A stretch of 64,000 bases of DNA from Alkaliflexus imshenetskii DSM 15055 (GCF_000517065.1 NZ_KI912105.1:1596405-1660404), one strand, 5' to 3'; counted from the first letter of the stretch, positions 36,566-44,664 are shown. Program-made: numbers and translations. Notes: generated by a model not told the origin, from the letters alone.

Positions 36566-39070
36566 ATGGCAAAGAAAACAGCAGACCAACAAAAGCTGGT
36601 AATTAACCAGCTAATTGTGCGCCCTCCTCAGCGTAAAACAAGTGACGTGGGATTGTGGCGCAATGCACTTCAAAGTGCTGACAACGGAAGATTAAAACAG
36701 CTATTTGAACTATACGAGGACTTAAGTATCGATGGTACATTAAGCGATGCTGTAAGTAAGCGAATAGAGGCTGTAACTAATAGTGAGCTGGTGTTTCAAA
36801 ATGCCAGAGGCGAAGAGGTATCAGAAATAGTTGATTTAATGGACACACTTGATTTTGAAGAGCTGATAACTCAAATTATGCATGTCAGGTTTTGGGGGCG
36901 TGCAGGTGTAGAGTTCGACTTTTCACAGGGATTCAAAGTGACCGAAATTCCCAAGAAGCATATTGATGTATCTCGCGGAATCATTCTCATTAATGATACG
37001 GACGAAACTGGAATTCCCTATTCACTTGATGACAACCTTTTGGTGCTTGGCAAAAAAAGAGACTTTGGGTTATTCCTGAAAACTGCACCATTTGCAATTT
37101 GGAAACGCGGCGGATTTGGTGATTACGCTCAATGGCTGGAGATATTTGGCATGCCCCAACGTGTGGGCAAATATTCAAGCCATGACCCAGAGAGCCGAAA
37201 ACTCCTCGAAGAAGCAATGAAAAAAGCAGGCTCAGCACCCTGGATAGTAATACCAAAAGAAACGGATGTTGAAACTGTAAACAATACCGGTAACGGTAGC
37301 AGCGGCACAAGCTTTAATGACTTTCGCAAAGCGTGCAATGAGGAGATTTTGATTTCAATACTTGGGCAAACACTCACTACCGTGCAGGGTGAAAAGGGCG
37401 CCCGGTCGTTGGGCGAAGTGCACAAAGAAGTGGAAGAGGGAAAAAACAGAAGCGACCTGCGTTTTGTTCAGCGTGTACTCAACCAAAAGGTATTGCCTAT
37501 ACTTGAGAAAAGAGGCTTCCCAGTTAAAGGAGGCTGGTTTGTTTTTCCCAAAGCTGCCAGGGAGCTTGATGTAAATGAGATAGTGCAATTGAGCGACATC
37601 ATGGAAATACCGGCTTTGTTCCTGCATGAAAAATTTGCCATCCCAATGCCTAAAGATGGTGAGCCTATAGCCAGAAGGCACCAACAACCTCAAGTTGTTA
37701 TCCAGGAACCACAATCGGAGCCAAAGGGAAAGGAGCCTGATGCGGACAAAAAAGAGGTTAAAAACAGTGACCGCTCATTTTTATTGCGCTTGTGGGATTT
37801 TTTCGCCTACGCCCCGGCTCTGACCGGGGCTACCGCAAACCATCTCACGCAACTGATTGACGGCGATTTTAATGACCGCCTGATTGGCCGTATTGACGGC
37901 AAACAAACCTTTGATGTGGAACTGTTCCAATTCATCAGCAGTGACCTTATTAAAGCACTGGACGATAAGCCCCAGCAAATGGCTGATTTTGGGTTTGTAT
38001 ATCAATACCAAAATGATGCGTTTCGCACAGCTCAGGAACTGAATGTATTTCAGTTTTCAGCAGCCAAAACCATTGCCGAAATCAGGCTTCTTAACCAACT
38101 TTACCGTGAAAGCAAATCGTTTGAAGAATTTCACCAAAAGGCTTCAAAAGAGGTTGATGTTTTCAACAAGAAATGGCAGCGCACAGAGTATCAGACAGCT
38201 ACTAATGTTGCGTCTTCATCAGAAAATTATCACAGGCTTATCGCGAAATCAAACCTTTTCCCCTATTGGGAATACAAAACAGTTGGTGATGATAAAGTAA
38301 GGAAGGAGCACGAAAAGCTGGACGGAATTATTTTGCATTACAGAGACCCGCGATGGGAAAAAATTTGGCCTCCAAATGGATGGAAATGCCGTTGCTATGT
38401 AATTCCAAGAATGAAACATGAGGTGGAAGGTATTGTAAACATCAAGGCGAACCAAATTAAGGTTGACCAATACCTGCAGTCGAAAGAGTGGGATAAGATT
38501 GATAAACAGGGGTTCGGCGGAAACAAGGCTGTTACGGCACAAATTTTTACTGCCAATCAGAACTATATTGCTAAATTCCCACAACAGGCTCAAAAGCTTT
38601 TAAAGAATGTAAACTTTAGGACTTTTGGTCTTGGTTCCTTTGAAAAGAACAGGGCTAATAAAACAGATAGTTACGAGCCGTATAAAGGTGATGCAAAGAG
38701 CTTCTTAAACAACATGGAACATGAGGGGGATGCAATACTCTTCCGTGATTTCAATGACAGGAAGATTGCATTTTTTGAAGCTGATTATCTGTCCGGGCAT
38801 GCGGACAAATACTCTGAACGTATTGCTTATTTTCCGGCATTGAAAAATGCCTTAAAAGAGCCAGATGAAGTGTGGATAACTACCACCAAAAACAATCTGA
38901 ACACATACAGTTTTATCAAGTATTACAACAATGTGAGCGTGGTAGCAATTGCTGAGGTAAAGCATGGAAGTGTTTACAGAATACGAACATGGTTTCCTAT
39001 TAACGAGAATAATAACAAGGCTCTCCAGTTGCGCCAGGGATTGTTAATCAAAAAAGAGAGACAGCCTTAG
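36566..39070 (+). CDS. Portal - MuF head morphogenesis - C-terminal nuclease-like fusion
   Basis: An 834-residue protein joining functions that are separate genes in Mu. Residues about 1-370 are the DUF935 portal (Mu gp29). A Pro/Gln/Lys-rich linker follows at about 370-400. Residues about 470-640 are the MuF/gp30 minor head domain, ending in the signature KWQRTEYQTA ... PPNGWKCRCYVIPR. Residues about 700-834 resemble the PBECR nuclease-like toxin domains found behind MuF (HADKYSERIAYFPALKNAL, PDEVWITTT, SVVAIAEVKHG, YRIRTWFP). The toxin part may be injected with phage DNA. I have not proven the nuclease residues. Confidence 0.82.
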   Translation: MAKKTADQQKLVINQLIVRPPQRKTSDVGLWRNALQSADNGRLKQLFELYEDLSIDGTLSDAVSKRIEAVTNSELVFQNARGEEVSEIVDLMDTLDFEELITQIMHVRFWGRAGVEFDFSQGFKVTEIPKKHIDVSRGIILINDTDETGIPYSLDDNLLVLGKKRDFGLFLKTAPFAIWKRGGFGDYAQWLEIFGMPQRVGKYSSHDPESRKLLEEAMKKAGSAPWIVIPKETDVETVNNTGNGSSGTSFNDFRKACNEEILISILGQTLTTVQGEKGARSLGEVHKEVEEGKNRSDLRFVQRVLNQKVLPILEKRGFPVKGGWFVFPKAARELDVNEIVQLSDIMEIPALFLHEKFAIPMPKDGEPIARRHQQPQVVIQEPQSEPKGKEPDADKKEVKNSDRSFLLRLWDFFAYAPALTGATANHLTQLIDGDFNDRLIGRIDGKQTFDVELFQFISSDLIKALDDKPQQMADFGFVYQYQNDAFRTAQELNVFQFSAAKTIAEIRLLNQLYRESKSFEEFHQKASKEVDVFNKKWQRTEYQTATNVASSSENYHRLIAKSNLFPYWEYKTVGDDKVRKEHEKLDGIILHYRDPRWEKIWPPNGWKCRCYVIPRMKHEVEGIVNIKANQIKVDQYLQSKEWDKIDKQGFGGNKAVTAQIFTANQNYIAKFPQQAQKLLKNVNFRTFGLGSFEKNRANKTDSYEPYKGDAKSFLNNMEHEGDAILFRDFNDRKIAFFEADYLSGHADKYSERIAYFPALKNALKEPDEVWITTTKNNLNTYSFIKYYNNVSVVAIAEVKHGSVYRIRTWFPINENNNKALQLRQGLLIKKERQP

Positions 39071-39212
39071 ACTACCTCTCTTTTTAATCGGGATTGTTGG
39101 CAATACGCTGGTCTTATTCAGCTGTCAGTGCCCCTCCTCCCGTGGTTTATGGAACTTCCTTACCCGCACTGCCAACTGGTACAAATATAAACACAATTCA
39201 CCGATATGTCAA
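39049..39212 (-). ncRNA. Candidate structured antisense RNA in the head operon
   Basis: On the minus strand a full Bacteroidota-type promoter is seen: TTG (39212-39210), 20-nt spacer, TATATTTG (39189-39182), predicting a start near 39175. A 10-bp terminator stem CTCTCTTTTT/AAAAAGAGAG (39085-39076 with 39060-39051) with a T6 run follows. The predicted RNA is about 125 nt. Its 5' end (GTTGGCA, 39176-39170) pairs with TGCCAAC near the 3' end (39102-39096), a closing helix. The 136-bp gap encodes no protein. It is opposite in sense to the head genes. Confidence 0.45.
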
Positions 39213-39667
39213 CATTTGCCGACCTTGAAAAGTACCTGGAGCAATTACCCGACAGGGTAATGGATGATGTGTCACACCTGGTAGCAGAAACGGCTACTGA
39301 ATATTTCAAAGAATCATTTCGAACCAAAAGTTTTGATGGTAATCCTTGGAAAGATGGAGTACCTAAACCCACAGGTTCGCTAATGATTGAAAGTGGCAAC
39401 TTGCAAAACAGCATAACACCGGCTATAATAACACCTGAACGCGTAGTGATTAGCGCCGGAAATGATAAGGTTGATTACGCCCGACCACACAACGAAGGAT
39501 TCAATGGCTCAGTAACTATCAATCCTTTTCGGCGCAAAAACGGACAGGATGTGAAGCAGCATACCAGACAAATGAACATTCCGCAACGCCAATTCATGGG
39601 TAATGCAAATGAGTTGGCAACAAGGCTGATTGAGCGCATTCAGCAATATTTAAAAACCATTTTATAA
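39206..39667 (+). CDS. Phage virion morphogenesis protein (Mu gpG-like)
   Basis: A 153-residue protein of the gpG/phage virion morphogenesis family (PF05069-type), which acts at the head-tail connection or in tail completion. Features: FKESFRTKSFDGNPWKDG near 38, TGSLMIESGNLQNSI near 58, DYARPHNEGFNG near 92 and IPQRQFMG near 126. All are hallmark segments of the family. Confidence 0.85.
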   Translation: MSTFADLEKYLEQLPDRVMDDVSHLVAETATEYFKESFRTKSFDGNPWKDGVPKPTGSLMIESGNLQNSITPAIITPERVVISAGNDKVDYARPHNEGFNGSVTINPFRRKNGQDVKQHTRQMNIPQRQFMGNANELATRLIERIQQYLKTIL

Positions 39668-40105
39668 ATGTTTAAAGGCATGAAAAGAATTTATATCCCG
39701 ATTAAAAACAGGCTGAAAGCAGAGATAAGTCAACTGCGTTGGATTGATATGGATACAGACCAGATGAATTCAGCTTCGCGACCGGCTATTGCTTTGCCAG
39801 CTGCATTAATAAATATTGACATTGGCGACTGCCAAAGTTTGGCAGATGAAATACAGCTGTGTAGGGGCACTGTTTCAGTAACCTTGGTGTTTGACAACCC
39901 TGGGCCAACATCAGCCAATACACCTGAACACGTGATTGATTTAAGCCTTACACCTTATGATATAATTGGTGATGTGCATAAGGCTTTGCAGGGGTTTGAT
40001 ACGGAAGAGTTTGAGGCATTAAGCCGCATAAAGCAAGGTAAAGTGCGGAATCGGCATGGGTTATTTCAATATGAGATAACCTACCGTACTGTATTTGAAG
40101 ATTAA
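39668..40105 (+). CDS. Probable tail terminator/completion protein
   Basis: A 145-residue protein after gpG and last in the plus-strand late operon. It looks like minor tail or tail-terminator proteins that cap the tube (RPAIALPAALINIDIGDC ... TYRTVFED). It starts at the stop of gpG and ends overlapping the convergent gene at 40102 by four bases. The role is inferred from place and size. Confidence 0.55.
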   Translation: MFKGMKRIYIPIKNRLKAEISQLRWIDMDTDQMNSASRPAIALPAALINIDIGDCQSLADEIQLCRGTVSVTLVFDNPGPTSANTPEHVIDLSLTPYDIIGDVHKALQGFDTEEFEALSRIKQGKVRNRHGLFQYEITYRTVFED

Positions 40106-40308
40106 TGTGTACTGTAGCTTTTTTGCGAAAGCTCCTTTTTGGCATTGGTTGCGAGGTATTTGTAATAGGTGCGGCGACTAATGGCAAAGGCCGGGGCGAT
40201 GTATGACCGGTAAACATGCTCCTGGCTTACGCCGTTACGAGTGTGTTCAACCGTTATCTCCTGTATTTTTATGATGCGTAACAGTCGGTTTTTGTGGTTA
40301 TAGGCCAT
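40102..40308 (-). CDS. Small HTH-like phage protein, possible late regulator
   Basis: A 68-residue basic protein. Residues 30-60 (HVYRSYIAPAFAISRRTYYKYLATNAKKEL) look like a helix-turn-helix with Ser-Arg-Arg-Thr at the start of the recognition helix. I do not know a named family. It has its own promoter-like box 20 bases upstream and sits between early and late regions, where Mu has its regulators mor and C. A role as the late-gene activator is a guess worth testing. Confidence 0.55.
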   Translation of the reverse strand: MAYNHKNRLLRIIKIQEITVEHTRNGVSQEHVYRSYIAPAFAISRRTYYKYLATNAKKELSQKSYSTH

Positions 40309-40327
40309 TTGCTTGTAAGTCTTTATA

Positions 40328-40335
40328 CAAATATA
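40328..40335 (-). promoter_or_regulatory. Putative -7 box of the 40308 gene
   Basis: On the minus strand TATATTTG matches TAnnTTTG exactly and lies 20 bases before the ATG. A -33 TTG is not evident, so it may need an activator. Confidence 0.45.
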
Positions 40336-40343
40336 ACAAAACT

Positions 40344-40377
40344 AAAAAGAGGCTGCCTTTTTAGACAGCCTCTTTTT
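40344..40377. terminator. Strong bidirectional terminator
   Basis: A 12-bp perfect stem AAAAAGAGGCTG/CAGCCTCTTTTT with a 10-nt loop and a T5 run on both strands. It separates the late plus operon and the 40308 gene from the lipoprotein gene. Confidence 0.85.
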
Positions 40378-40396
40378 ATGTATCTGAAAAGAATGT

Positions 40397-40858
40397 TTAC
40401 TTCATAAAAAAATTAACATTGTTTGAATTTTTGGTGTTTACCACAACCCAACTCTTTTTCCCATTAACATTATTGCTTTCTGCAACAACGGTATGATTGC
40501 TTCTGGGGGTGTTTGTAAACTTAACTTTACCCAAGGCGTCAGCTATCCCTTTCTTGGTGTAAATTACTTCATCTCCTGTCGTTACATGTTTAAAAACACC
40601 TTCACCAACATAGTTGTAATGAACAGTAAACAACCCTTCCTGATCACCTCCGTTTAGTGTTCGAAACTCAAAGTTTTCAAAATAGTAAACATTTGAGCCA
40701 CTATCTCCAGTTTTCACTTTGTTAGCCATTAAGTCCATTTCATATTCAACGGTAACGATTAACACTGTAGGGTCTCCTTCTATTAAGTTTATTTCATCAG
40801 TATCTGTAGAACATCCTAAAAACAACAAGACACTAACAATTGCAAATAAATTTCTCAT
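40397..40858 (-). CDS. Phage-encoded lipoprotein (moron candidate)
   Basis: A 153-residue lipoprotein (FLGC, Cys16) with a beta-rich mature part of no recognised family. It lies in its own unit: an A/T-rich leader upstream (40859-40967) and a strong terminator downstream, unconnected with the structural operons. Small prophage lipoproteins in such places are often expressed in the lysogen and block superinfection or change the cell surface. That role is inference only. Confidence 0.65.
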   Translation of the reverse strand: MRNLFAIVSVLLFLGCSTDTDEINLIEGDPTVLIVTVEYEMDLMANKVKTGDSGSNVYYFENFEFRTLNGGDQEGLFTVHYNYVGEGVFKHVTTGDEVIYTKKGIADALGKVKFTNTPRSNHTVVAESNNVNGKKSWVVVNTKNSNNVNFFMK

Positions 40859-40954
40859 ATCTAATAAAATAAAGGGTTAAACTAATATTTAAATACGAAT
40901 ATTTAAGAAAAAGGTTCAAAAAACTTCATCTTAATTGGGTTAATGTGCCAACAA

Positions 40955-40987
40955 AGTGTATAGCGCATTAAAACGTCGCTATACACT
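40955..40987. repeat. 11-bp perfect inverted repeat
   Basis: AGTGTATAGCG (40955-40965) and CGCTATACACT (40977-40987) overlap the end of the 40968 gene. No T-run follows. It may end the accessory transcript or be a recombination scar. Confidence 0.5.
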
Positions 40988-41228
40988 GCTGGTGGCGGTT
41001 CCTCTTGCGATGTTTTGTGCGCCTAATATCTTTTATCAATTTCTTTACTTCTGTGTAATGCGCATCTGTCATTCTAACAGCATCAGCATCGTGGTTGTCT
41101 ATCATTTCTTCGAGCAAACTAAGTGAACGTATAAGCAACGAACCGTTAACAACAGGTTTATTCAATTGCTTGCTTTTGTGCTTATTAATAATCTTATCTG
41201 CTTCTTTGAAAATTTCTTCTTTATTCAT
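40968..41228 (-). CDS. Small hypothetical phage protein
   Basis: An 86-residue, Lys/Arg-rich helical protein with no recognised domain. The very basic C-terminus (IRRTKHRKRNRHQ) could bind nucleic acid. It stands in the accessory block between early genes and the lipoprotein. Minus-strand direction and codon-sized spacing fit an expressed gene. Confidence 0.5.
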   Translation of the reverse strand: MNKEEIFKEADKIINKHKSKQLNKPVVNGSLLIRSLSLLEEMIDNHDADAVRMTDAHYTEVKKLIKDIRRTKHRKRNRHQQCIATF

Positions 41229-41278
41229 ACTTCATCGTTTTAAAATCGCAACTAAATAAACCTGCGAACCGTTAGCAT

Positions 41279-41725
41279 TCAGCTTAAAGACAGCATCACA
41301 TCAGTTATAGTGTGATAAAAATTTTGAAGCTCATGGACATATTTTAACTTTATAAAGCGATGACCTTCAAAACCGAAAGTATAAGTATCATTCCATTCGC
41401 CTTTTTCAAAAGGTTTTGATAATACAAAATCTAAAATCATTCCACCGCTTTTAAAATCTTTGCCTATGTAGCCGTTTTTGTAATCCTTATCGGAAAAGCC
41501 AAACTTTAACAACCATTCTTCTGTTAGTAAGATTGGCGAATGGTTTTTATTAAAATCATCTGGATTTTCAGTTAACCATTTCAAATCTTGCCAATCAATT
41601 ATAGTGTGAGAAATTCCTTCTCCTGTATCATAATTTAAAAGACTTCCTATTCTTAATTCATGGACAGAAAAAGCCGAAATGCTAACACTATGTTTATGCA
41701 ATTGGGGTTTTTGTGGTGTATTCAT
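41279..41725 (-). CDS. Conserved-type hypothetical phage protein
   Basis: A 148-residue protein with the layout ELRIGSLLNY ... LTEEWLLKFGF ... FIKLKYVHELQNFYHTIT. This pattern I know from many small uncharacterised proteins of Bacteroidota prophages and conjugative elements. Function is unknown. It stands alone in the accessory block. Confidence 0.6.
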   Translation of the reverse strand: MNTPQKPQLHKHSVSISAFSVHELRIGSLLNYDTGEGISHTIIDWQDLKWLTENPDDFNKNHSPILLTEEWLLKFGFSDKDYKNGYIGKDFKSGGMILDFVLSKPFEKGEWNDTYTFGFEGHRFIKLKYVHELQNFYHTITDVMLSLS

Positions 41726-41762
41726 CTGTTTTACAATTTATTAAGTTACTACTGTTTTGACA

Positions 41763-41791
41763 GTGCAGTGGTTTCTATTCCCCAACTGCAC
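41763..41791. repeat. Short inverted repeat in the accessory block
   Basis: GTGCAGT (41763-41769) and ACTGCAC (41785-41791) lie between two accessory genes. No T-run. Possibly a weak hairpin. Confidence 0.35.
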
Positions 41792-41807
41792 AAACATTTA
41801 CCGTTGG

Positions 41808-42074
41808 CTAAAACAGCGTGGTTAAAAAATCAAGTATAAAAGCTCCACTTGCCAGTCCGCTTACTGCGCCAACCGATGCACCTCCGGCATATAGAAACCG
41901 GTCAGCCCAAGTGCCCAGGGCGGTGCGCTTCACGTTTAGTGTCCATACCAGCGAAATGGTAAAGGAGGCTAAGAACACACCTAAATAGATTGCTTTGGCA
42001 GTGAAGTAGGTGTTTACCACCACAAAAAACACCTGAATAAAACCGGTGATGAATACTGATATTTTAGATTTCAT
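41808..42074 (-). CDS. Small phage membrane protein
   Basis: An 88-residue protein with about three hydrophobic segments (5-24, 27-46 and 60-86) and a short basic loop NVKRT. No family recognised. It might be an exclusion protein or a second holin, but it is far from the lysis cassette. It overlaps the preceding gene by 11 bases. Confidence 0.55.
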   Translation of the reverse strand: MKSKISVFITGFIQVFFVVVNTYFTAKAIYLGVFLASFTISLVWTLNVKRTALGTWADRFLYAGGASVGAVSGLASGAFILDFLTTLF

Positions 42075-42324
42075 TAGCGATGTGTTTTGTGTTGTAATCT
42101 ATTTCAATTATGCTCAGACCCCGATAAAAAACTCCTAGAGAGCGTTGAGCTTTGGCGGCCTCTTCAGGTGTGTCGAACCGCCATGCGCGGGTACGGTCAA
42201 GGGTAAAATCTGCTACACCTTTTATGCACCTGCTAAAATAGAGGTTGCCGTCAGGGGTGTGTTTCACAAGAACATAACGAAAGTTTTTGACGTCCTTTGC
42301 GCCAAAGAGAGATAGTAGTGTCAT
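42064..42324 (-). CDS. Small hypothetical phage protein
   Basis: An 86-residue soluble protein (FRYVLVKHTPDGNLYFSR ... WRFDTPEEAAKAQRSLG). It looks like a small alpha/beta fold, and the second half resembles the helix that proteins of this size use to sort residues by position, but no function is known. It overlaps both neighbours by a few bases, so it belongs to the same transcript. Confidence 0.55.
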   Translation of the reverse strand: MTLLSLFGAKDVKNFRYVLVKHTPDGNLYFSRCIKGVADFTLDRTRAWRFDTPEEAAKAQRSLGVFYRGLSIIEIDYNTKHIANEI

Positions 42325-42515
42325 AGCTTTTCAAGTTTTCGGTATATCTCAACGCGTTCCCTGGTTAGTTTTATCCGCTTGCGCAGTGTCCGGTTAAAAG
42401 CTTCGCCCGGCATTGCGGGGAGCCTTAACATTTTTAATTTCTCTGTTATTTCGGTAAGCCTGTCATGCAACTCTTGCGATGAAAGTGGCTTGTTATTTGT
42501 ATCTGATTTATTCAT
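42321..42515 (-). CDS. Small coiled-coil phage protein
   Basis: A 64-residue, highly charged helical protein (LTEITEKLKMLRLPAMPGEAFN ... RERVEIYRKLEKL). No family recognised. It overlaps the next gene by four bases. It begins the small-gene block after the early-operon terminator. Confidence 0.5.
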   Translation of the reverse strand: MNKSDTNNKPLSSQELHDRLTEITEKLKMLRLPAMPGEAFNRTLRKRIKLTRERVEIYRKLEKL

Positions 42516-42563
42516 ACATTCGTGTTTTAATTGCCTGTTATGGGCGTTTGCTGTTCCAAAATG

Positions 42564-42594
42564 GCCGGTGCGCTGCCTCGCACCGGCTTTTTTT
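42564..42594. terminator. Strong terminator at the end of the early operon
   Basis: GCCGGTGCG/CGCACCGGC, 9-bp perfect stem with 6-nt loop. T7 follows on the plus strand and TTTT shortly after on the minus strand. It closes the transposition operon and overlaps the stop of the 47-residue gene. Confidence 0.8.
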
Positions 42595-42736
42595 AGTCTT
42601 CATAAGTTTTATCCCATGGTTCGGGACGATGGTGTGTAGGTTGGTTTGGTCGTTTGGATGCTTTGATGTCGCCAATGATGCACACCGCTAAAACAAGCAC
42701 AGCTCCTGCCAGTATTATTATCTCAAAAGTTGTCAT
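42593..42736 (-). CDS. 47-residue single-pass membrane protein
   Basis: A short frame starting ATG at 42736 and ending TAA at 42593. It encodes one transmembrane helix (residues 4-22) followed by a basic, Pro/His-rich cytoplasmic or periplasmic tail ending DKTYED. It overlaps the DUF3164 gene by four bases (ATGA), which supports translation. Function unknown. Confidence 0.6.
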   Translation of the reverse strand: MTTFEIIILAGAVLVLAVCIIGDIKASKRPNQPTHHRPEPWDKTYED

Positions 42737-43422
42737 AGCGCATCGGTATTGATATTTTCTCCTTCCGGGAAATCAACACTTGTAATAGAGAGCGGCACCC
42801 CTTGTGCTTTTCCGATACTGTCTTTTACCGATGCTTCGATAAAGTAGGCACTACGCACCGGCTTGTAAGCTTCGGATATGATTTTTACGCCATCCCGAAA
42901 TGTTTCATCGTTGATGTCATCGGCCATTTTCTGAAGCTCCAGAACACGGTTTGCTTTAAGGTTGCCTTTGGCGTCCTTTTTTAACAGGTTCTGAATGATG
43001 CGCACCAGCTTTGCAGTGTCCTCATCTTTTGCCAGGCTTTCTATGTAGCTGTTCACTTTGCTTATACCGGCCTCCACGGTATCGTCCCATCCGTCAACTA
43101 CCCGGCATCCAATGGTGATGGTGTGCCCGGCATCATCAGTAAAGGCGTGTGATTGCTGCCCGTCTTTATAGTTGTAGAGGTCTTTTTTCAACTCTAACAA
43201 GGCGGTGAAACTGTTAAACACATCGGCTTTGGCGCGGCTCAACAGCGATGAGATGTTCTGAAGCTTCAGAATGTTTTCGCTTACTGTTTTTGCAACCAGG
43301 TCGCGGTAATTCTCGCGCTCTTTGCGGCGGTGTTCCCTTTCGGCCTGTTCCTGCGCCTGTAATTGTTCCATTAGTTTAGCCCGCTCCTGGGGGCTGATGG
43401 TGCTTACATCTATCATTTTCAA
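42733..43422 (-). CDS. DUF3164 family protein
   Basis: A 229-residue protein of the DUF3164 family, found in the early operons of Mu-like phages. The N-terminal half is a charged coiled coil (ERAKLMEQLQAQEQAEREHRR). The centre has a conserved stretch DDAGHTITIGCRVVDGWDDTVEAGI, and the C-terminal part is AYKPVRSAYFIEASVKD. Its role is unknown. It is the next-to-last gene of the transposition operon. Confidence 0.8.
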   Translation of the reverse strand: MKMIDVSTISPQERAKLMEQLQAQEQAEREHRRKERENYRDLVAKTVSENILKLQNISSLLSRAKADVFNSFTALLELKKDLYNYKDGQQSHAFTDDAGHTITIGCRVVDGWDDTVEAGISKVNSYIESLAKDEDTAKLVRIIQNLLKKDAKGNLKANRVLELQKMADDINDETFRDGVKIISEAYKPVRSAYFIEASVKDSIGKAQGVPLSITSVDFPEGENINTDAL

Positions 43423-43434
43423 AATTTTTAAAGG

Positions 43435-43626
43435 TTATACTTCGAACATTGGGTTCTGGACACAATATCCCATTGATATAAGTTGCTTACAGTATTTTTC
43501 AGCAATTGGGGTCATTTCTCTCGACTGTTTCACGACATAACGTTGGCTTGTCACAATCTTACAGCCGTGTTTTCTTAGTTTGTGATGAAGGCGATATCTG
43601 AGCCTATTTCGCTTTGTATCTTCCAT
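43435..43626 (-). CDS. Small basic hypothetical phage protein
   Basis: A 63-residue basic protein (RNRLRYRLHHKLRKHGCKI) with two Cys. No recognised family. Spacing of 12 bases to DUF3164 and 4 to the gene before it fits a cistron of the early operon. Confidence 0.5.
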   Translation of the reverse strand: MEDTKRNRLRYRLHHKLRKHGCKIVTSQRYVVKQSREMTPIAEKYCKQLISMGYCVQNPMFEV

Positions 43627-43630
43627 TTTC

Positions 43631-43849
43631 TTAGTCTTTTACATACATCGAAGGCATTGCTTTGCATAATCGCTCTATGGCATCTTCGGCGGCAGCTTTA
43701 CTCGGGTACCCGGTTGACGCGCCAAATTTTGCCCAGCCTCCGGTTATGGTGTATTTAACTATTCGCCATATTCCTTTGCGCGGGTCATATTGAGCTCGCA
43801 ATGGTTCTATACCTTGTAGCCTCATTTGGTGTCGCTGCTCTTTGTTCAT
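43631..43849 (-). CDS. Small hypothetical phage protein
   Basis: A 72-residue protein with a central WRIVKYTITGGWAKFG segment and a C-terminal helix. It overlaps the preceding gene by 65 bases from its first ATG, or by 41 if the ATG at 43825 is used. No family recognised. Confidence 0.5.
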   Translation of the reverse strand: MNKEQRHQMRLQGIEPLRAQYDPRKGIWRIVKYTITGGWAKFGASTGYPSKAAAEDAIERLCKAMPSMYVKD

Positions 43850-44207
43850 TTTGTTGTTTCTTTAGGTTTAACTCCATGATTATTTTCTCGTAAGTTTCTT
43901 TTGTGGGCCAGGGATTTTTCTTGAGAAACACTTCCAAGATGTTAACCCTTTTAAATGTAGTGTGAAGAAACAATTCACATCCACGCATAAACGATTGTGC
44001 CCACCAGTACCAAAACACGTTGGATGTCATAAAATCTTTTGCGTTATAGCCCTGAAACTCTATGCCACTCTCAACATAAAACCGCTCTGCAGTTTCGCAT
44101 CCTGTTTCAAAAAAGAGCATCAGATAATCCTCACCGCTCAATCCTGTGCGATTGCATATTGCAGCCTCAATGTTGTTGGCTCGTGTTACTATTTCATCTG
44201 TTTGCAT
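43785..44207 (-). CDS. Hypothetical phage early protein
   Basis: A 140-residue protein rich in aromatic residues (NVFWYWWAQSFMRGCELFLHTTF) with a Lys/Gln-rich helical tail. No family recognised. ATG at 44207 lies five bases after the GemA stop and is preferred over one at 44246 that would overlap it. Confidence 0.55.
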   Translation of the reverse strand: MQTDEIVTRANNIEAAICNRTGLSGEDYLMLFFETGCETAERFYVESGIEFQGYNAKDFMTSNVFWYWWAQSFMRGCELFLHTTFKRVNILEVFLKKNPWPTKETYEKIIMELNLKKQQNEQRAATPNEATRYRTIASSI

Positions 44208-44211
44208 AAGG

Positions 44212-44649
44212 TTAGTTTTGAAATTGCATAAAATCCATATCGTCATTCATCAGCTCGCCGGTGCGCTTGAGCGTTTTTTGCTTATCCAGAAAAGCGTAAT
44301 AAAGAACCTTTAGTTTGCTTACCGGAATCTGGTTAAAACTGGCATACCCATCACCCGCACTGCGCATTGCAATAGCCTTCACGTACTCTGTATTGGCTTT
44401 TCGTCCGGTTAATTGCAAGTAGCCATAAATCGAAGCCATTACACGTTTGCGCCATTTGTCTGAATCGTTGTTTAATTGCTGTTTAAGAAGCCTACAAACC
44501 TCCTGCAATTGGTCTATGGTCATTTCCTTTGAGCTCTCCACGCCAAAGGCCGCAAGCACTCCCATCCGAGCCTCATCACTCATATTGAGTTTTGTGGCAA
44601 GTGTATGATACAAGCGTATAAGTTGATTTTTTGCGGCAAGCTTTTTCAT
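44212..44649 (-). CDS. GemA/gp16-like early regulatory protein
   Basis: A 145-residue protein of the GemA/Gp16 (DUF1018) family of Mu-like phages. It shows the typical N-terminal KNQLIRLYHTLATKLNMSDEARMGVLAAFGVESSKEMT and central RKRVMASIYGYLQLTG. In Mu, GemA changes host gene expression and DNA gyrase-linked supercoiling. It is a marker of the Mu early region. Confidence 0.8.
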   Translation of the reverse strand: MKKLAAKNQLIRLYHTLATKLNMSDEARMGVLAAFGVESSKEMTIDQLQEVCRLLKQQLNNDSDKWRKRVMASIYGYLQLTGRKANTEYVKAIAMRSAGDGYASFNQIPVSKLKVLYYAFLDKQKTLKRTGELMNDDMDFMQFQN

Positions 44650-44664
44650 GATACATGTTTATTG

